Source of the DNA: Brooklawnia sp963780175
GTDB taxonomy: Bacteria; Actinomycetota; Actinomycetes; Propionibacteriales; Propionibacteriaceae
Length of the DNA: 64,000 nucleotides
Assembly: GCA_963780175.1 (NCBI GenBank)
Contig: CAWAAT010000008.1
Span: 1-64,000, forward strand
Direction: 5' to 3'
The notes beneath the pieces are model-generated. The model was not told the origin of the DNA, did no database searches, and worked only from the letters and a program-made list of their open reading frames with translations. Position numbers and translations under genes: made by a program. Every line of letters begins with the position of its first letter. Within the stretch, counting starts at the first letter, position 1. Shown here one piece after another: positions 8,564 to 17,466 of the stretch.

Positions 8564-9224
8564 GCAGAATCGTCGTCTACGGCGCATCAGGCCACGCGCG
8601 CTACACCATCGATGCCCTGGAGCGAGCCGGATGATCACGAGATCGTCGGCTTGATCGACGATGGGGTTCCTGCGGGCACGTCGGTTTACGGCTACCCCGT
8701 GCTCGGTGTGGGTGCAGACCTGCGTCGACTGCGCGACGAGGTGGGGTTCGACGGTGGGGTCGTAGCAATTGGACGACAACTTCGTGCGGTCGAAGGTGGT
8801 CGAGCGGATCGAACGGGTCGTCCCCGATTTCGAGTTCGTCTCGGCGATCCACCCGTTCGGTGTGGTCGGCCGAGACTGCGTGGTTGGGGCAGGCACTGTA
8901 CTGCTCGCTGGCGCAGTTATCGGCAGCTCATCGTCTGTGGGGGAGCACTCCTTCCTGGCGACCAACTCCTCCATCGACCACGATTCCGTTCTCGGACGCT
9001 TCGGGAGTCTGGCGCCGGGTGCGGCCACCGGCGGAGGCGTTCGGATCGGTGACTTCTCAACCATCTCGGTGGGTGCCGCCGTGATTCACGGCATCACCAT
9101 TGGTGAGCACACCGTGGTAGGGGCCGGGGCAGCAGTGGTGAGGGACCTACCGGGCTACGTGGTGGCGGTCGGCGTCCCGTGCAGGGTGGTGCGGACGCGC
9201 AAGCCGGGGGACAGGTACCTGTGA
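8560..9224 (+). pseudogene. Sugar O/N-acyltransferase, NeuD/PglD family, two frameshifts
   Basis: The gene starts at the TTG at 8560, with GGAGG at 8551, and encodes a PglD-like protein across three frames. An N-terminal Rossmann part (VVYGASGHAR) breaks near 8630. A middle part (EIVGLIDDGVPAGTSVYG) breaks near 8768. A left-handed beta-helix then runs intact to the stop at 9222-9224. The helix keeps the likely catalytic His in NSSIDHDS. PglD acetylates the 4-amino sugar made by the CapD/PglE route, which fits the neighbours. Undamaged protein sequence on both sides of each break suggests sequencing error or very recent inactivation. Confidence 0.8.
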
Positions 9225-10505
9225 TGCGGCCAGAGGAATCGACGGTTGCCGTCGTCGGGCTGGGGTACGTGGGGCTGCCGCTGGCGGTCGAGTTCGGCAA
9301 GAAGCTGGACGTCGTCGGTTACGACATCAACCCACGTCGCGTCGAGGAGTTGCGGGCCGGCCGCGACCACACCCTTGAGGTGAGCGAGGACGAGCTTGGC
9401 TGCAGGCGAGCCGGTTGCGGTTCACGTCGATCGCGGGCGACATGGTGGACGCCAACGTTTACATCGTGACGACGCCGACGCCGATCGACGCGGCGAAGCA
9501 GCCCGACCTGTCGCCGGTGTCTGTCGGCCACCGAGACGATCGCGCGGACTGCTGCGCAAGGGTGACACGGTGATCTACGAGTCGACGGTGTATCCGGGGG
9601 CGACCGAGGAGCGGTGCGTCCCGGTGCTGGAGTCGGTGTCGGGTTGCGGTTCAACGAGGACTTCTTCGTCGGGTATTCACCGGAGCGCATCAATCCGGGC
9701 GACAAGGAGCATCGGGTGTCGACGATCATGAAGGTGACGTCGGGTTCGACCCCCGAGACGGCCGAGTTCGTGGACGGGCTGTATCGGTTGGTGATCACGG
9801 CGGGGACGCACAAGGCGCGAGTCGATCAAGGTGGCCGAGGCGGCGAAGGTGATCGAGAACACCCAGCGTGACGTGAACATTGCGTTGATCAACGAGTTGG
9901 CGGTGCTGTTCAACCGGTTGGGGATCGACACCGAGGCGGTGTTGAAGGCGGCCGGGACGAAGTGGAACTTCCTGAACTTCCGGCCGGGTCTGGTGGGTGG
10001 GCACTGCATCGGGGTTGACCCGTACTACCTGACGTACAAGGCGCAGATGGTCGGCTACCACCCTGAGGTGATTCTGGCCGGACGCCGGCTGAACGATTCG
10101 ATGGGTTCCTACGTGGCGTCCCAGTTGGTGAAGGCGATGACCAAGGCGGGTATCGCGGTGCGGGGTGCGCGGGTGCTGCTGCTGGGGTTGACGTTCAAGG
10201 AGAACACTCCTGATCTGCGGAACACCCGGGTGGTCGACATCATCGCCGAGCTTGAGGATTACGGGGTGCGGGTTGACGTGCACGATCCGTGGGTGGACGC
10301 CGACGAGGCACGGGCGCACTACGGCATCGAGCTGGTGGGTGAGCCTGAGGCGGGGGCCTATGACGGGATCATTCTGGCGGTGGCGCACCGGCAGTTCCGT
10401 GAGCTGGGGGCGGCCGGGGTGCACCGGTTCGGACGCGAGGCCGGGCACGTGGTGTATGACCTCAAGTACGTGCTGGAGGCGGGCGAGTCTGATCTGAGGT
10501 TGTGA
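9224..10505 (+). pseudogene. UDP-N-acetylhexosamine 6-dehydrogenase (WbpA/TviB/WecC-like), five frameshifts
   Basis: The ATG at 9224 follows the previous stop with a shared base pair. The product is a nucleotide-sugar dehydrogenase that oxidises C6 of UDP-GlcNAc, ManNAc or GalNAc to a uronic acid. NAD-binding AVVGLGYVGLPLA, the substrate-binding YSPERINPGD and the catalytic Cys in GLVGGHCIGVDPYYLT are all present. The frame changes near 9398, 9523, 9545, 9642 and 9820; from 9820 to the stop at 10503-10505 it is clean. Five breaks within 430 bases with no amino-acid decay is atypical of natural pseudogenes. Together with the WecB-like gene at 30920-32089 it could make UDP-ManNAcA. Confidence 0.82.
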
Positions 10506-11077
10506 TGCCCAGGACGATTGACTTCATCATCCCGACGTTCAACCGGTACAACGAGGTCCAGGAGATGCTGGGCTCCCTCATCGTCCAGACCGCCGACAAT
10601 TGGCGGGCGACGGTCGTCATAGACAACGAAGCCGACGACCTCATGCTTGAGATCCTGGCGCCCTTGAACCATCCCAACATCAGGCACATGTTCACCGGCA
10701 AGCGGTTCAACGACTGGGGGCACACCCCTCGCCAGATGGGCAAGCAGGCCAGTGACTGTGACTACGTCGTCATGACCGGGGACGACAACTACTACATGCC
10801 GGTGCTCGTCGAAGAGTTGAACAAGGTTATGGAATCAGATCCTGATTTCATCTACTGGGACATGGTCCATTCGCACTACGGCTACCAGCTGTTCGTCTGC
10901 CAGCCGTACTTCAATCAGATCGACATGGGAGCGTTCGCGTTCAAGGCTTCCAAGGGCAAAGAAGTGGCGCTAGGAACCACCTATGCAGCGGACGGCACGT
11001 TCGTCGAGGATTTCAAGCGGATGTTTCCTGACGCCAGTTTCGTGAAGATCAACAAAGTCCTGTTTGTGCACAACTGA
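10505..11077 (+). CDS. Small GT-A fold glycosyltransferase, family 2-like
   Basis: The 190-residue product shows DFIIPTFNRYNEV at the N-terminus and a metal-binding TGDDNYY, typical of GT2 enzymes that transfer a sugar from an NDP donor. It starts at the ATG at 10505, overlapping the dehydrogenase stop by one base. The gene is short for the family but ends naturally. Base composition is lower in G+C than the flanking genes, with softer codon use, pointing to separate acquisition. Donor and acceptor cannot be read from the sequence. Confidence 0.82.
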   Translation: MPRTIDFIIPTFNRYNEVQEMLGSLIVQTADNWRATVVIDNEADDLMLEILAPLNHPNIRHMFTGKRFNDWGHTPRQMGKQASDCDYVVMTGDDNYYMPVLVEELNKVMESDPDFIYWDMVHSHYGYQLFVCQPYFNQIDMGAFAFKASKGKEVALGTTYAADGTFVEDFKRMFPDASFVKINKVLFVHN

Positions 11078-11105
11078 AGCGGTCACCGTCTGGGTGGCGC
11101 CAGGT

Positions 11106-11738
11106 TCAGTTGGGCCACCTGGTGGTGCCGCCGACGACGCCGTCGCAGGTGATCTCAAGCATGGTGCCGCTGTAGGAGACATTCAACCGGAAGCTGTCGT
11201 TGCCTCCTTGGCTCCAGACGAAGCCGAGCGGACCATAGTCGCTGTTCGTCACAAGGCAGGTGACATTTCCCGTGAAGCCCGAGGTGGTGGATGCAATGGG
11301 GGAGCAGGAGCCGCCTGACATGCACACGGATAGGCTAGGTACGTATGTGACAGGAGTGACTGTCGCCCCGACCGGCGCCTGATTGTGGTAAACGAACTTG
11401 CTCATGGCGCCCGCCTGTGACGTCACCGAACCCACGCTCACCCGGACATCAACCGTCCCAACCTGATGGCTAGGCGCCGTGACTTTGATTGAGGAGTCGG
11501 AGATCACCGTCGGGGTGACGCGCACGTCGCCGAACGAAACGCTGGTCGCCTTCCTGAAACCGGACCCGGTGATGGTGACCGTCTGGCCACCTGCCGGAAG
11601 GCTGAAGTACGAGCTCAGCCGCTGCACCGTCGGGGCCTTACTTGAGGGGGCCTTGCCAGCGGCATTCGCATCGGAGGCTCCGAGCGGGCCGACCAACAGC
11701 GCCGTAACCATCAGCAACGTACCTACCCAGCGACGCAT
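11106..11738 (-). CDS. Secreted protein with IPT/TIG domain
   Basis: The 210-residue product begins at the ATG at 11738 with a clear GGAGGT at 11742-11747. A signal peptide (residues 1-27, ending DANAA) precedes a short linker. An IPT/TIG immunoglobulin-like domain covers about 37-115 (AGGQTVTITGSGF). The C-terminal 90 residues contain three or four Cys and are not recognised. IPT/TIG domains mediate extracellular binding. The upstream region is AT-rich (TATTCTTAGAAAACAC on the coding strand), which may be the promoter. The gene is convergent with the small glycosyltransferase and is the last of the leftward group from 15.9 kb. Confidence 0.8.
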   Translation of the reverse strand: MRRWVGTLLMVTALLVGPLGASDANAAGKAPSSKAPTVQRLSSYFSLPAGGQTVTITGSGFRKATSVSFGDVRVTPTVISDSSIKVTAPSHQVGTVDVRVSVGSVTSQAGAMSKFVYHNQAPVGATVTPVTYVPSLSVCMSGGSCSPIASTTSGFTGNVTCLVTNSDYGPLGFVWSQGGNDSFRLNVSYSGTMLEITCDGVVGGTTRWPN

Positions 11739-11826
11739 CGAACCTCCATAAACTAAGTGTTTTCTAAGAATATCACAGACCGACCCGCTTGATTGACCTC
11801 AGCGTCCACTTGGCCGGGGGTTCAAT

Positions 11827-12777
11827 TCATCGATAGCGCACGTGCTCGAAGAACTCCTGCTGGCTGCGTGCCGGTGGGGGTCCACCCGTCGATCGCGTCG
11901 TTCGTTCAACGTAGGCGCGAACTCCGGAGAAGAGGTCAGGGAATCGTGCCTCGCACTTGTCGAGAAGACCGGTGGCGCCAAGCTGCGCAGGGTCTTCTCG
12001 GAGCACCTGGAGTTTCAGCAGCGGAAGTCGATGCCGCAACACGTGGTCGGCAAGAAGGATCGTTGGGTTCCAGGATCTGTAGCTGTCGATGGCCGCTCTG
12101 GTGAGTCTTGACTGATTTCGTAGCGACTGTGGAAAGTAATTCGGGTCCCAACACCACCGCTGCCGCTCGAGCGCTCTCCACGTTTCGCGTGTACTCGGCA
12201 CGAAGAATGCTGCAGGGAGGAACCCTTCGGCAATGAGGTGTTGGCTGAGTCCGATCTCATAGGCGTGGATCACATCCGTCTTGGTGGGCAGGACGCGAAC
12301 GTTGCTCCAGAAGGACCGGAAGGCGGCACTCATGGCAACGCCCGGCCGGAAGACCATGAAATAGCTCTGGACGTGCGGCGCAATCTCGGCGTTCATGGTT
12401 ATGCCCCAGAAGTCGCACCGCTTCCGGGCCATGGTTCGCCAGATACGACGCAGCGAGGACGTCATTCCGACGAAGCTGTCGTTGCACACTACGAGTTCGG
12501 TAGCCTCAGACAGCGCTGCGGCCTCGAGACCCGTCCGATAGCTCATGAAGTCGTAGCCCTCGTTCGGGCGTTCGATCACAGTCAGCGGGGCTTGGCTTTC
12601 GGCCCAGAGCTGGCTTCGCGGATCGAGCCCGCTGGTCGTCACCAGGATCACCTTGTCGCACACACCGATGAGCTGCTCAATGAAGCGCTTGGTGTGGTCA
12701 GCAAGCTGCGCGTCAGGATCAAAGTGGGCCATCACCGCAACACATCGCGTTGTGTCGTCGAACACAATCACCTCCAC
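11827..12777 (-). CDS. Rhamnan synthesis protein F (RgpF)-like protein
   Basis: The 316-residue product matches the RgpF family found in cell-wall rhamnan and O-antigen clusters. Typical features are VMAHFDPDAQL near the N-terminus, NEGYDFMSYRTGL and ELVVCNDSF. It is cytoplasmic or membrane-associated and probably acts as, or with, a glycosyltransferase on lipid-linked sugars. It is transcribed leftward with the fusion glycosyltransferase 14 bases upstream, so the two likely act on the same chain. A rhamnose-containing polymer is suggested by this family but is not proven by the sequence. Confidence 0.85.
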   Translation of the reverse strand: MEVIVFDDTTRCVAVMAHFDPDAQLADHTKRFIEQLIGVCDKVILVTTSGLDPRSQLWAESQAPLTVIERPNEGYDFMSYRTGLEAAALSEATELVVCNDSFVGMTSSLRRIWRTMARKRCDFWGITMNAEIAPHVQSYFMVFRPGVAMSAAFRSFWSNVRVLPTKTDVIHAYEIGLSQHLIAEGFLPAAFFVPSTRETWRALERQRWCWDPNYFPQSLRNQSRLTRAAIDSYRSWNPTILLADHVLRHRLPLLKLQVLREDPAQLGATGLLDKCEARFPDLFSGVRAYVERTTRSTGGPPPARSQQEFFEHVRYR

Positions 12778-12791
12778 TTCGCCTTGACGCG

Positions 12792-14006
12792 TCAGAGCAC
12801 GTGCTCGTCGCAGTAGGTCTTCAGGGCCTCCCGATAGTCACGCCGCCACCTGGGGACGAGTTCCACGTCGCCGGTCGGGATGAGCCCTTGTTGCCTGAGT
12901 TGCTCGATGTGGTCTGAGTGCCTCTGGACGACGTGGGGCCGGCTCCCGTCGTCGGTGCCGAGCCCGCTCATGTGGTAGGAGCCGTTGCCCCACAGGTAGA
13001 ACCAGCTGACGTCGCGGGCAGGGGGCTCGGCGAGCACCACAGCCGCGCCGGCTGCGAGCAGTCTGTTGACGAACGTCACGTCGTACCCGGCGTTCTCATG
13101 CGGGTGACCGCCGACCTCGTCCCACAAGCGCCTGCTGTAGACGATGCCCGAGTTCCCGAGCGACCTGAGCGCCCGGATGCCGTCCCCCACCCAGGCAGCC
13201 CCGCGCTGCCAGTGCAGCAGGTCGTGCCCGCGCATGTAACGGTTGATGTTCGACAGATGCTTGGGAAGGGCGATGTCGTCGTCGTCCCACACCGCGATCG
13301 TGTCGTATCGGCACGCGCTGACCGCGAAGTTCTCCTTCTCACCTATCGTCCGGAAGGTGAAATCGAGGTTGATGATGCGGACGCGTGGGTGGTCGAAGTG
13401 CAGCCTCTGCAGCGGGTAGTCGTTGACGATCACAAGTTCGTGTTCGCCCTCGTAATCCTGCTGTAGGAACGAGGCCAGGGACTCCTCGAGGAACTCGACG
13501 CGGCCGTAGGTGATGCATTTGGCCGAGATCGGGATCGGGTGTCCCGCGCCAGTGTCGCCAGCCCCTGGATCTGCCAGCGCTTGGGCGATGTCGTCGACGA
13601 ATCGATCGATGGCCTCAAGTCCGAGGATGGGCCCTCCTGCGAGCAGACCGTCGGTTCCCAGCAGGACAGCTGATGGCTGCCCTGCCGAGCCGTAGATGCC
13701 CGCGAGTCTGAGATCCGGGTCGAACAACACGTCATCGGGGACTCCCGGTGGCAGGAGTGGGCGCCGCCGGTCAGGCATCACCGGAACCACCCGGACGCGG
13801 GACAGCCGGGACGACCAGTCGAACGTCCGGGCCAGGGTGTCCGCTCGGGCGGGTGAGGGCGCCGGGACGAGCACGAGCAGCACCGGCTTACGGGCTGCCA
13901 GGTCCCCGAGCTTCGCTGGTGAGCCGTCGCGGTGGAGCAGCGCCAGGTCGGGGGTCGGAAGGCGGACGTAGTCGTCAGCATCTTGGTCCTCGGGTCCGGT
14001 TGTCAC
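12792..14006 (-). CDS. Fusion of a cysteine-less thioredoxin-fold domain and a GT2 glycosyltransferase
   Basis: The protein has 404 residues. Residues 15-145 follow an AhpC/TSA-ResA-like layout: LPTPDLALLHRDGSPAKLGDL, VLLVLVPAP, then VLFDPDLRLAGIYG and SAVLLGTDGLL. The CxxC position reads SPAR at about 51-54, and the first Cys of the protein is Cys164, so a redox role is unlikely. Residues 158-400 are a GT2 domain with SAKCITYGRVEFLEES and a WDDDDIALP metal site. A thioredoxin-fold module on a glycosyltransferase is unusual and may serve as a binding or dimerisation platform. The gene begins directly after the stop of the neighbour at 14008, so the two are coupled. Confidence 0.85.
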   Translation of the reverse strand: MTTGPEDQDADDYVRLPTPDLALLHRDGSPAKLGDLAARKPVLLVLVPAPSPARADTLARTFDWSSRLSRVRVVPVMPDRRRPLLPPGVPDDVLFDPDLRLAGIYGSAGQPSAVLLGTDGLLAGGPILGLEAIDRFVDDIAQALADPGAGDTGAGHPIPISAKCITYGRVEFLEESLASFLQQDYEGEHELVIVNDYPLQRLHFDHPRVRIINLDFTFRTIGEKENFAVSACRYDTIAVWDDDDIALPKHLSNINRYMRGHDLLHWQRGAAWVGDGIRALRSLGNSGIVYSRRLWDEVGGHPHENAGYDVTFVNRLLAAGAAVVLAEPPARDVSWFYLWGNGSYHMSGLGTDDGSRPHVVQRHSDHIEQLRQQGLIPTGDVELVPRWRRDYREALKTYCDEHVL

Positions 14007-14007
14007 G

Positions 14008-14940
14008 TCACTCCCACACCAGGTCGGGGAACATCTGCTCTGTCCGCCTGATCAGGTCGACGTAGCGGGACGAGGCCGACTCCGGCGAGACGGTGATCTG
14101 CTTGTGGAAGGGCGACGTCTGCCACGTGATCTTGCAGAAATGCCGTCCGGTCTCCTGGGTCTGGCCGGCGTTGTGGAAGTAGGCCTTCTCGGTCCAGGTC
14201 GAGGCGTCGGCGTCCGCCCAGTGGAACTGCAGTCGCTCGTCGGCAACCGGGGTGAAGCCCGCCCGAACCGTCTCGAACTGCTGCATGTACATCTCTGAGC
14301 ACCAGGCCTGGATGGGGAACTCGTGGCCCTCGGGCTTGTACTTGTCGGCGGTCTGAATCATGTGCCGGTAGGCGGTCACCGACTTGCGCTCGACGTTGCG
14401 CCAGAAGTCGGCCCCCGCTCCCTTGATGAAGTACTGCGCCCCGATCGAGTTGTGGTCGTGCGCCAGGACGACTTCGGGGGAGACGTCCGCGATCTCGCAC
14501 AACTCGAGGAACAGCTGTTCGCCCTTCTCACGGATGTACTGTGCGCCGGTGTAGCTGCGGGTGCCCGAGCCGTACCAGCGTCCATCGGGCTGCTCGAAGG
14601 GCGTGAAGTCCATCGGCTTGGTGAACATCACGTCGGGGTCGAGGTAGTTGAAGACCTTCGAGGATTGGTCCGGGAACTGGTCGAAGAACTGGGCCAGCAG
14701 CCACGGCTTCATCGACGCGCTGTACGACTTGTCCTCACGGGTGTCGGGGTAGGCGTGAATGTAGCAACCGAGATCATCGGACTCAAACAGGCGCCGGAGC
14801 CGATCTGACGGCTGACCGCCGAAGTACACCACGAGGTAGTGGGCGTCCTGTTCGTAACCCAGCTCGCGGAAGTGGGCAATCTGCACCAGCATCTGCCACA
14901 GGTAGTAGTCGTTGTCCGGCACCGGGATGAGGAACTCCAT
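14008..14940 (-). CDS. Putative GT-A-like glycosyltransferase of unassigned family
   Basis: The 310-residue protein opens with EFLIPVPDNDYYLWQ and carries NYLDPDVMF, a DxD motif in the position expected for a nucleotide-sugar-binding GT-A fold. No signal peptide or membrane segment is visible. It precedes the thioredoxin-fold/GT2 fusion with a one-base gap between stop and start codons. It follows a strong hairpin that separates it from the Tat-exported protein gene. It likely adds a sugar to the same chain as its neighbours; the donor is unknown. Confidence 0.65.
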   Translation of the reverse strand: MEFLIPVPDNDYYLWQMLVQIAHFRELGYEQDAHYLVVYFGGQPSDRLRRLFESDDLGCYIHAYPDTREDKSYSASMKPWLLAQFFDQFPDQSSKVFNYLDPDVMFTKPMDFTPFEQPDGRWYGSGTRSYTGAQYIREKGEQLFLELCEIADVSPEVVLAHDHNSIGAQYFIKGAGADFWRNVERKSVTAYRHMIQTADKYKPEGHEFPIQAWCSEMYMQQFETVRAGFTPVADERLQFHWADADASTWTEKAYFHNAGQTQETGRHFCKITWQTSPFHKQITVSPESASSRYVDLIRRTEQMFPDLVWE

Positions 14941-14972
14941 GGCACCCTTCTGCGGTGGTCAGTAGAGACGAT

Positions 14973-15004
14973 GATGGCCCGCCAGTGTGACGTGGCGGGC
15001 CATC
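14973..15004 (-). terminator. Strong GC-rich hairpin between two leftward genes
   Basis: A perfect 12-bp inverted repeat (GATGGCCCGCCA, 8-base loop, TGGCGGGCCATC) lies 13 bases after the stop of the Tat-exported protein gene and 32 bases before the next start. There is no T-run, but stem strength and place fit an actinobacterial intrinsic terminator. Confidence 0.65.
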
Positions 15005-15016
15005 AATCGTGAGCTG

Positions 15017-15908
15017 TCAGCTAAGACCGACGACCGGCTCGGCAGCCGCTTCGAGGGGTGCGTCGGTCACCAGCGGGGCGTCTGTCGCAGGGGCGTCTTC
15101 AGGGCTCTGCAGCAGGGGCGTCGTCTGCAGGGGCGTCTGCCTGCAGGGCCGTCTGCCTGCAGTGTCCGTCTGCCTGCGCCGCGGCGGGCGCAGCGGTGGG
15201 CGGAACTGTCGGGGTCGTCGTCGTTGGCGTTGACGTCGGGATGCAGTTGTTCTTCTTGTCGCACGGCGGGGAGTCGCAGCGATGCTGAACGAGCGCCCCG
15301 TCCAGCCCTCGCCGTAGGGCGGGGTGGTCGTGGTCGCCGGAGCAACGGGCCAAGGGCTGGGGGTGTAGGAGTGATCCAGATCGGTGCCCGCCGCGGTCTT
15401 GTGGCCCCATGCGAACCACAGGACACCACTGGCGCTGGTGTTTGCGCTGTTACCCGTCGCGCCACCGTCGACCGCGATGTACTTGGTCTCCCCTGGCAGG
15501 AGAGTGATGACAGTGCCCACCGAGGCGCACGAGGGAGTCGGGTGCCGGGGGAACGCCTGGCGTGCGACCTCGCGGAGTCGAAGTCGAAGATGACTGGCGA
15601 GATGTGCTGAAGTAGGGACGATGTAGATGGGCAGGTGGTAGGTGTTGTACCTGTACACCGTCAATGTCCGTCGTGTTGGTTAGACGGACCGTGAAGGTGT
15701 ACCCCTTGGTGAACTCCGGTTTGCAGCGAGTTCCCAGGCTGCTTGCAGGCCTGAGCACGGTGACAGGGGGGTTCCCCGAGATCGCGTAGGCGGGCGCAGC
15801 GGACGCGACCGCCACTGCCGGGACGGCCCAGACCAGACCCTTGGCCAGAGTGCGGCGCTGGATCTTCGTCGGCTCCGCAGCGACGTTCATGTCCTCGGTT
15901 GCACTCAC
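15017..15908 (-). pseudogene. Tat-signal secreted protein with DAPA-type repeats, frameshifted
   Basis: The start at the GTG at 15908 gives a twin-arginine signal (QRRTLAKGLVWAVP, then a hydrophobic run ending APAYA). The body continues in a second frame from about 15658 (VYRYNTYHLPIYIVP, then LLPGETKYIAVDGG and GVLWFAWGHK). A third frame from about 15300 holds SPPCDKKNNC and a Thr/Pro-rich stretch. The tail carries degenerate repeats of DAPA/DAPL to the stop at 15017. Frame shuffling in the tail lies over short DNA repeats of about 12 bases (15080-15180) and could be real slippage. Family unknown; probably surface-exposed. Confidence 0.6.
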
Positions 15909-16134
15909 AATTCCCCCAAGTCAGATCTGACAGTTGATGCCAAGTTAGCATGACAAGCCTCGACAAAGCCAGCGGTCGCTGAGATTCTCTGTGGCGCCGA
16001 CGATCGAATGTGAGAGCATCAATCAACAGGCAACCGGGCGTGAGTGGAGCCTCGAGTTCGTCGCCGCGCACAGGTGGTTCAGTCGCGGTCGGGGTGGGCG
16101 CGCAGGCTCTGAGCAAACAGACGGAGGGTCTTTG

Positions 16135-17466
16135 ATGCGGATCACGGTGGTGGGCACCGGCTACGTGGGCCTTGTGGCGGGGGTGTGCTTCGCTGAGGTG
16201 GGCCATCAGGTCACGTGCGTAGACACCGACGAGAGGAAGCTCGACATGCTTCGCCGCGATGAGTCGCCCATCTACGAGGCGGGTCTCGAGGATCTCATGC
16301 GAAGCAACCGGGCTGCCGGTCGCATCACCTACACCTCTGACTACGCGTCCGCCTACCGGGACGCTGAGGCTGTTTTCATCGGGGTCGGTACGCCCGAGCG
16401 TCCGGACGGTTCGGCAGACCTGTCGTACATCGCGCAGGTCGCTCGCCAGATCGCCGAGAACATCACCAACGAGTGCCTGGTCGTCGTGAAGTCAACCGTC
16501 CCGGTCGGCACCAACGACAAGGTCGAGCAATTCATTCGGGATTTCCTGGTGAATGACGTCCGCGTCGAGGTTGCGTCGAACCCCGAGTTCCTGGCCCAGG
16601 GTTCCGCAGTGCGCGACACCCTGCACGCCGCGCGCGTGGTCATCGGAACGGAGAGCCCGTGGGCCGAGACGATGCTCCGCCAGATCTACGAGCCGTTCGG
16701 ACTGCCTATCGTCTCGGTGAGTCGACGATCGGCCGAGATGATCAAGTACGCATCCAACGTGTTCCTGGCCCTAAAGATCTCGTACATGAACGAGATCGCC
16801 AACCTGTGCGAACTGGTGGGCGCCAACGTCGACGACGTGGCGCTGGGCATGAGCTACGACGACCGCATTGGCGCGAAGTTCCTGAACGCTGGCGTCGGGT
16901 ACGGCGGGTCGTGCTTCCCCAAGGACACGAAAGCTCTGGACTGGCTCGCGCGGCATCACGGCACGAACCTGCACACGGTCAAGGCGGCCATCACTGTGAA
17001 CAGCGCCCAGAAGACCCGGTTATTCCGGATGGCATCGGAGCGGCTGATCGCGTTCGAGGGTCTGCGCGTCGCGGTGCTCGGTCTCACGTTCAAGCCCGGT
17101 ACGGACGACCTGCGAGAAGCCCCGTCGCTGGAGAACGTCCCCCTGCTGCTGGAGCATGGCGCCGACGTTCGGGCGTTCGATCCGGCCGGCGCAGCGAACT
17201 TCTGTAGGCAGTTCCCGACGGGGGCCTACGGGCATGGCCAGATCGCGTACCTCGAGACTCCGGACGAGGCGCTCGACGGGGCGCACGTGTGCTTCATCTT
17301 CACAGAGTGGCCCGAGATTAGGCAGATCGCACCGGAGGATTTCCGACGGCTGATGAAGACGCCCCTGGTGTACGACGGAAGAAATCTGTACTCACCTGAG
17401 GCGATGTCGCAGGCAGGGGTTGAGTACCACTCGGTTGGCCGGCCCAGTCTGGAGGTGACGGGGTGA
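16135..17466 (+). CDS. ugd: UDP-glucose 6-dehydrogenase
   Basis: The 443-residue enzyme oxidises UDP-glucose to UDP-glucuronate with two NAD. Visible are the NAD site ITVVGTGYVGLVAG, KSTVPVGTN, SNPEFLAQGSA, the catalytic Cys in YGGSCFPKDTKAL and the C-terminal VLGLTFKPGTDDLREAPS. Length is normal. The ATG at 16135 has GGAGGG at about -10. The start of the next gene overlaps the stop (GTGA), and that gene converts the product to the galacto form. The 226-base upstream gap is shared with the divergent Tat-protein gene and should hold both promoters. Confidence 0.97.
   Translation: MRITVVGTGYVGLVAGVCFAEVGHQVTCVDTDERKLDMLRRDESPIYEAGLEDLMRSNRAAGRITYTSDYASAYRDAEAVFIGVGTPERPDGSADLSYIAQVARQIAENITNECLVVVKSTVPVGTNDKVEQFIRDFLVNDVRVEVASNPEFLAQGSAVRDTLHAARVVIGTESPWAETMLRQIYEPFGLPIVSVSRRSAEMIKYASNVFLALKISYMNEIANLCELVGANVDDVALGMSYDDRIGAKFLNAGVGYGGSCFPKDTKALDWLARHHGTNLHTVKAAITVNSAQKTRLFRMASERLIAFEGLRVAVLGLTFKPGTDDLREAPSLENVPLLLEHGADVRAFDPAGAANFCRQFPTGAYGHGQIAYLETPDEALDGAHVCFIFTEWPEIRQIAPEDFRRLMKTPLVYDGRNLYSPEAMSQAGVEYHSVGRPSLEVTG

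Noticed and set aside
9398..9830. Programmed ribosomal frameshifting
   Set aside because: Five changes of both directions in 430 bases without shared slippery sequences do not fit any known recoding signal.
15080..15180. CRISPR array
   Set aside because: Units are about 12 bases, degenerate, without spacers, and lie in the coding tail of a secreted protein.
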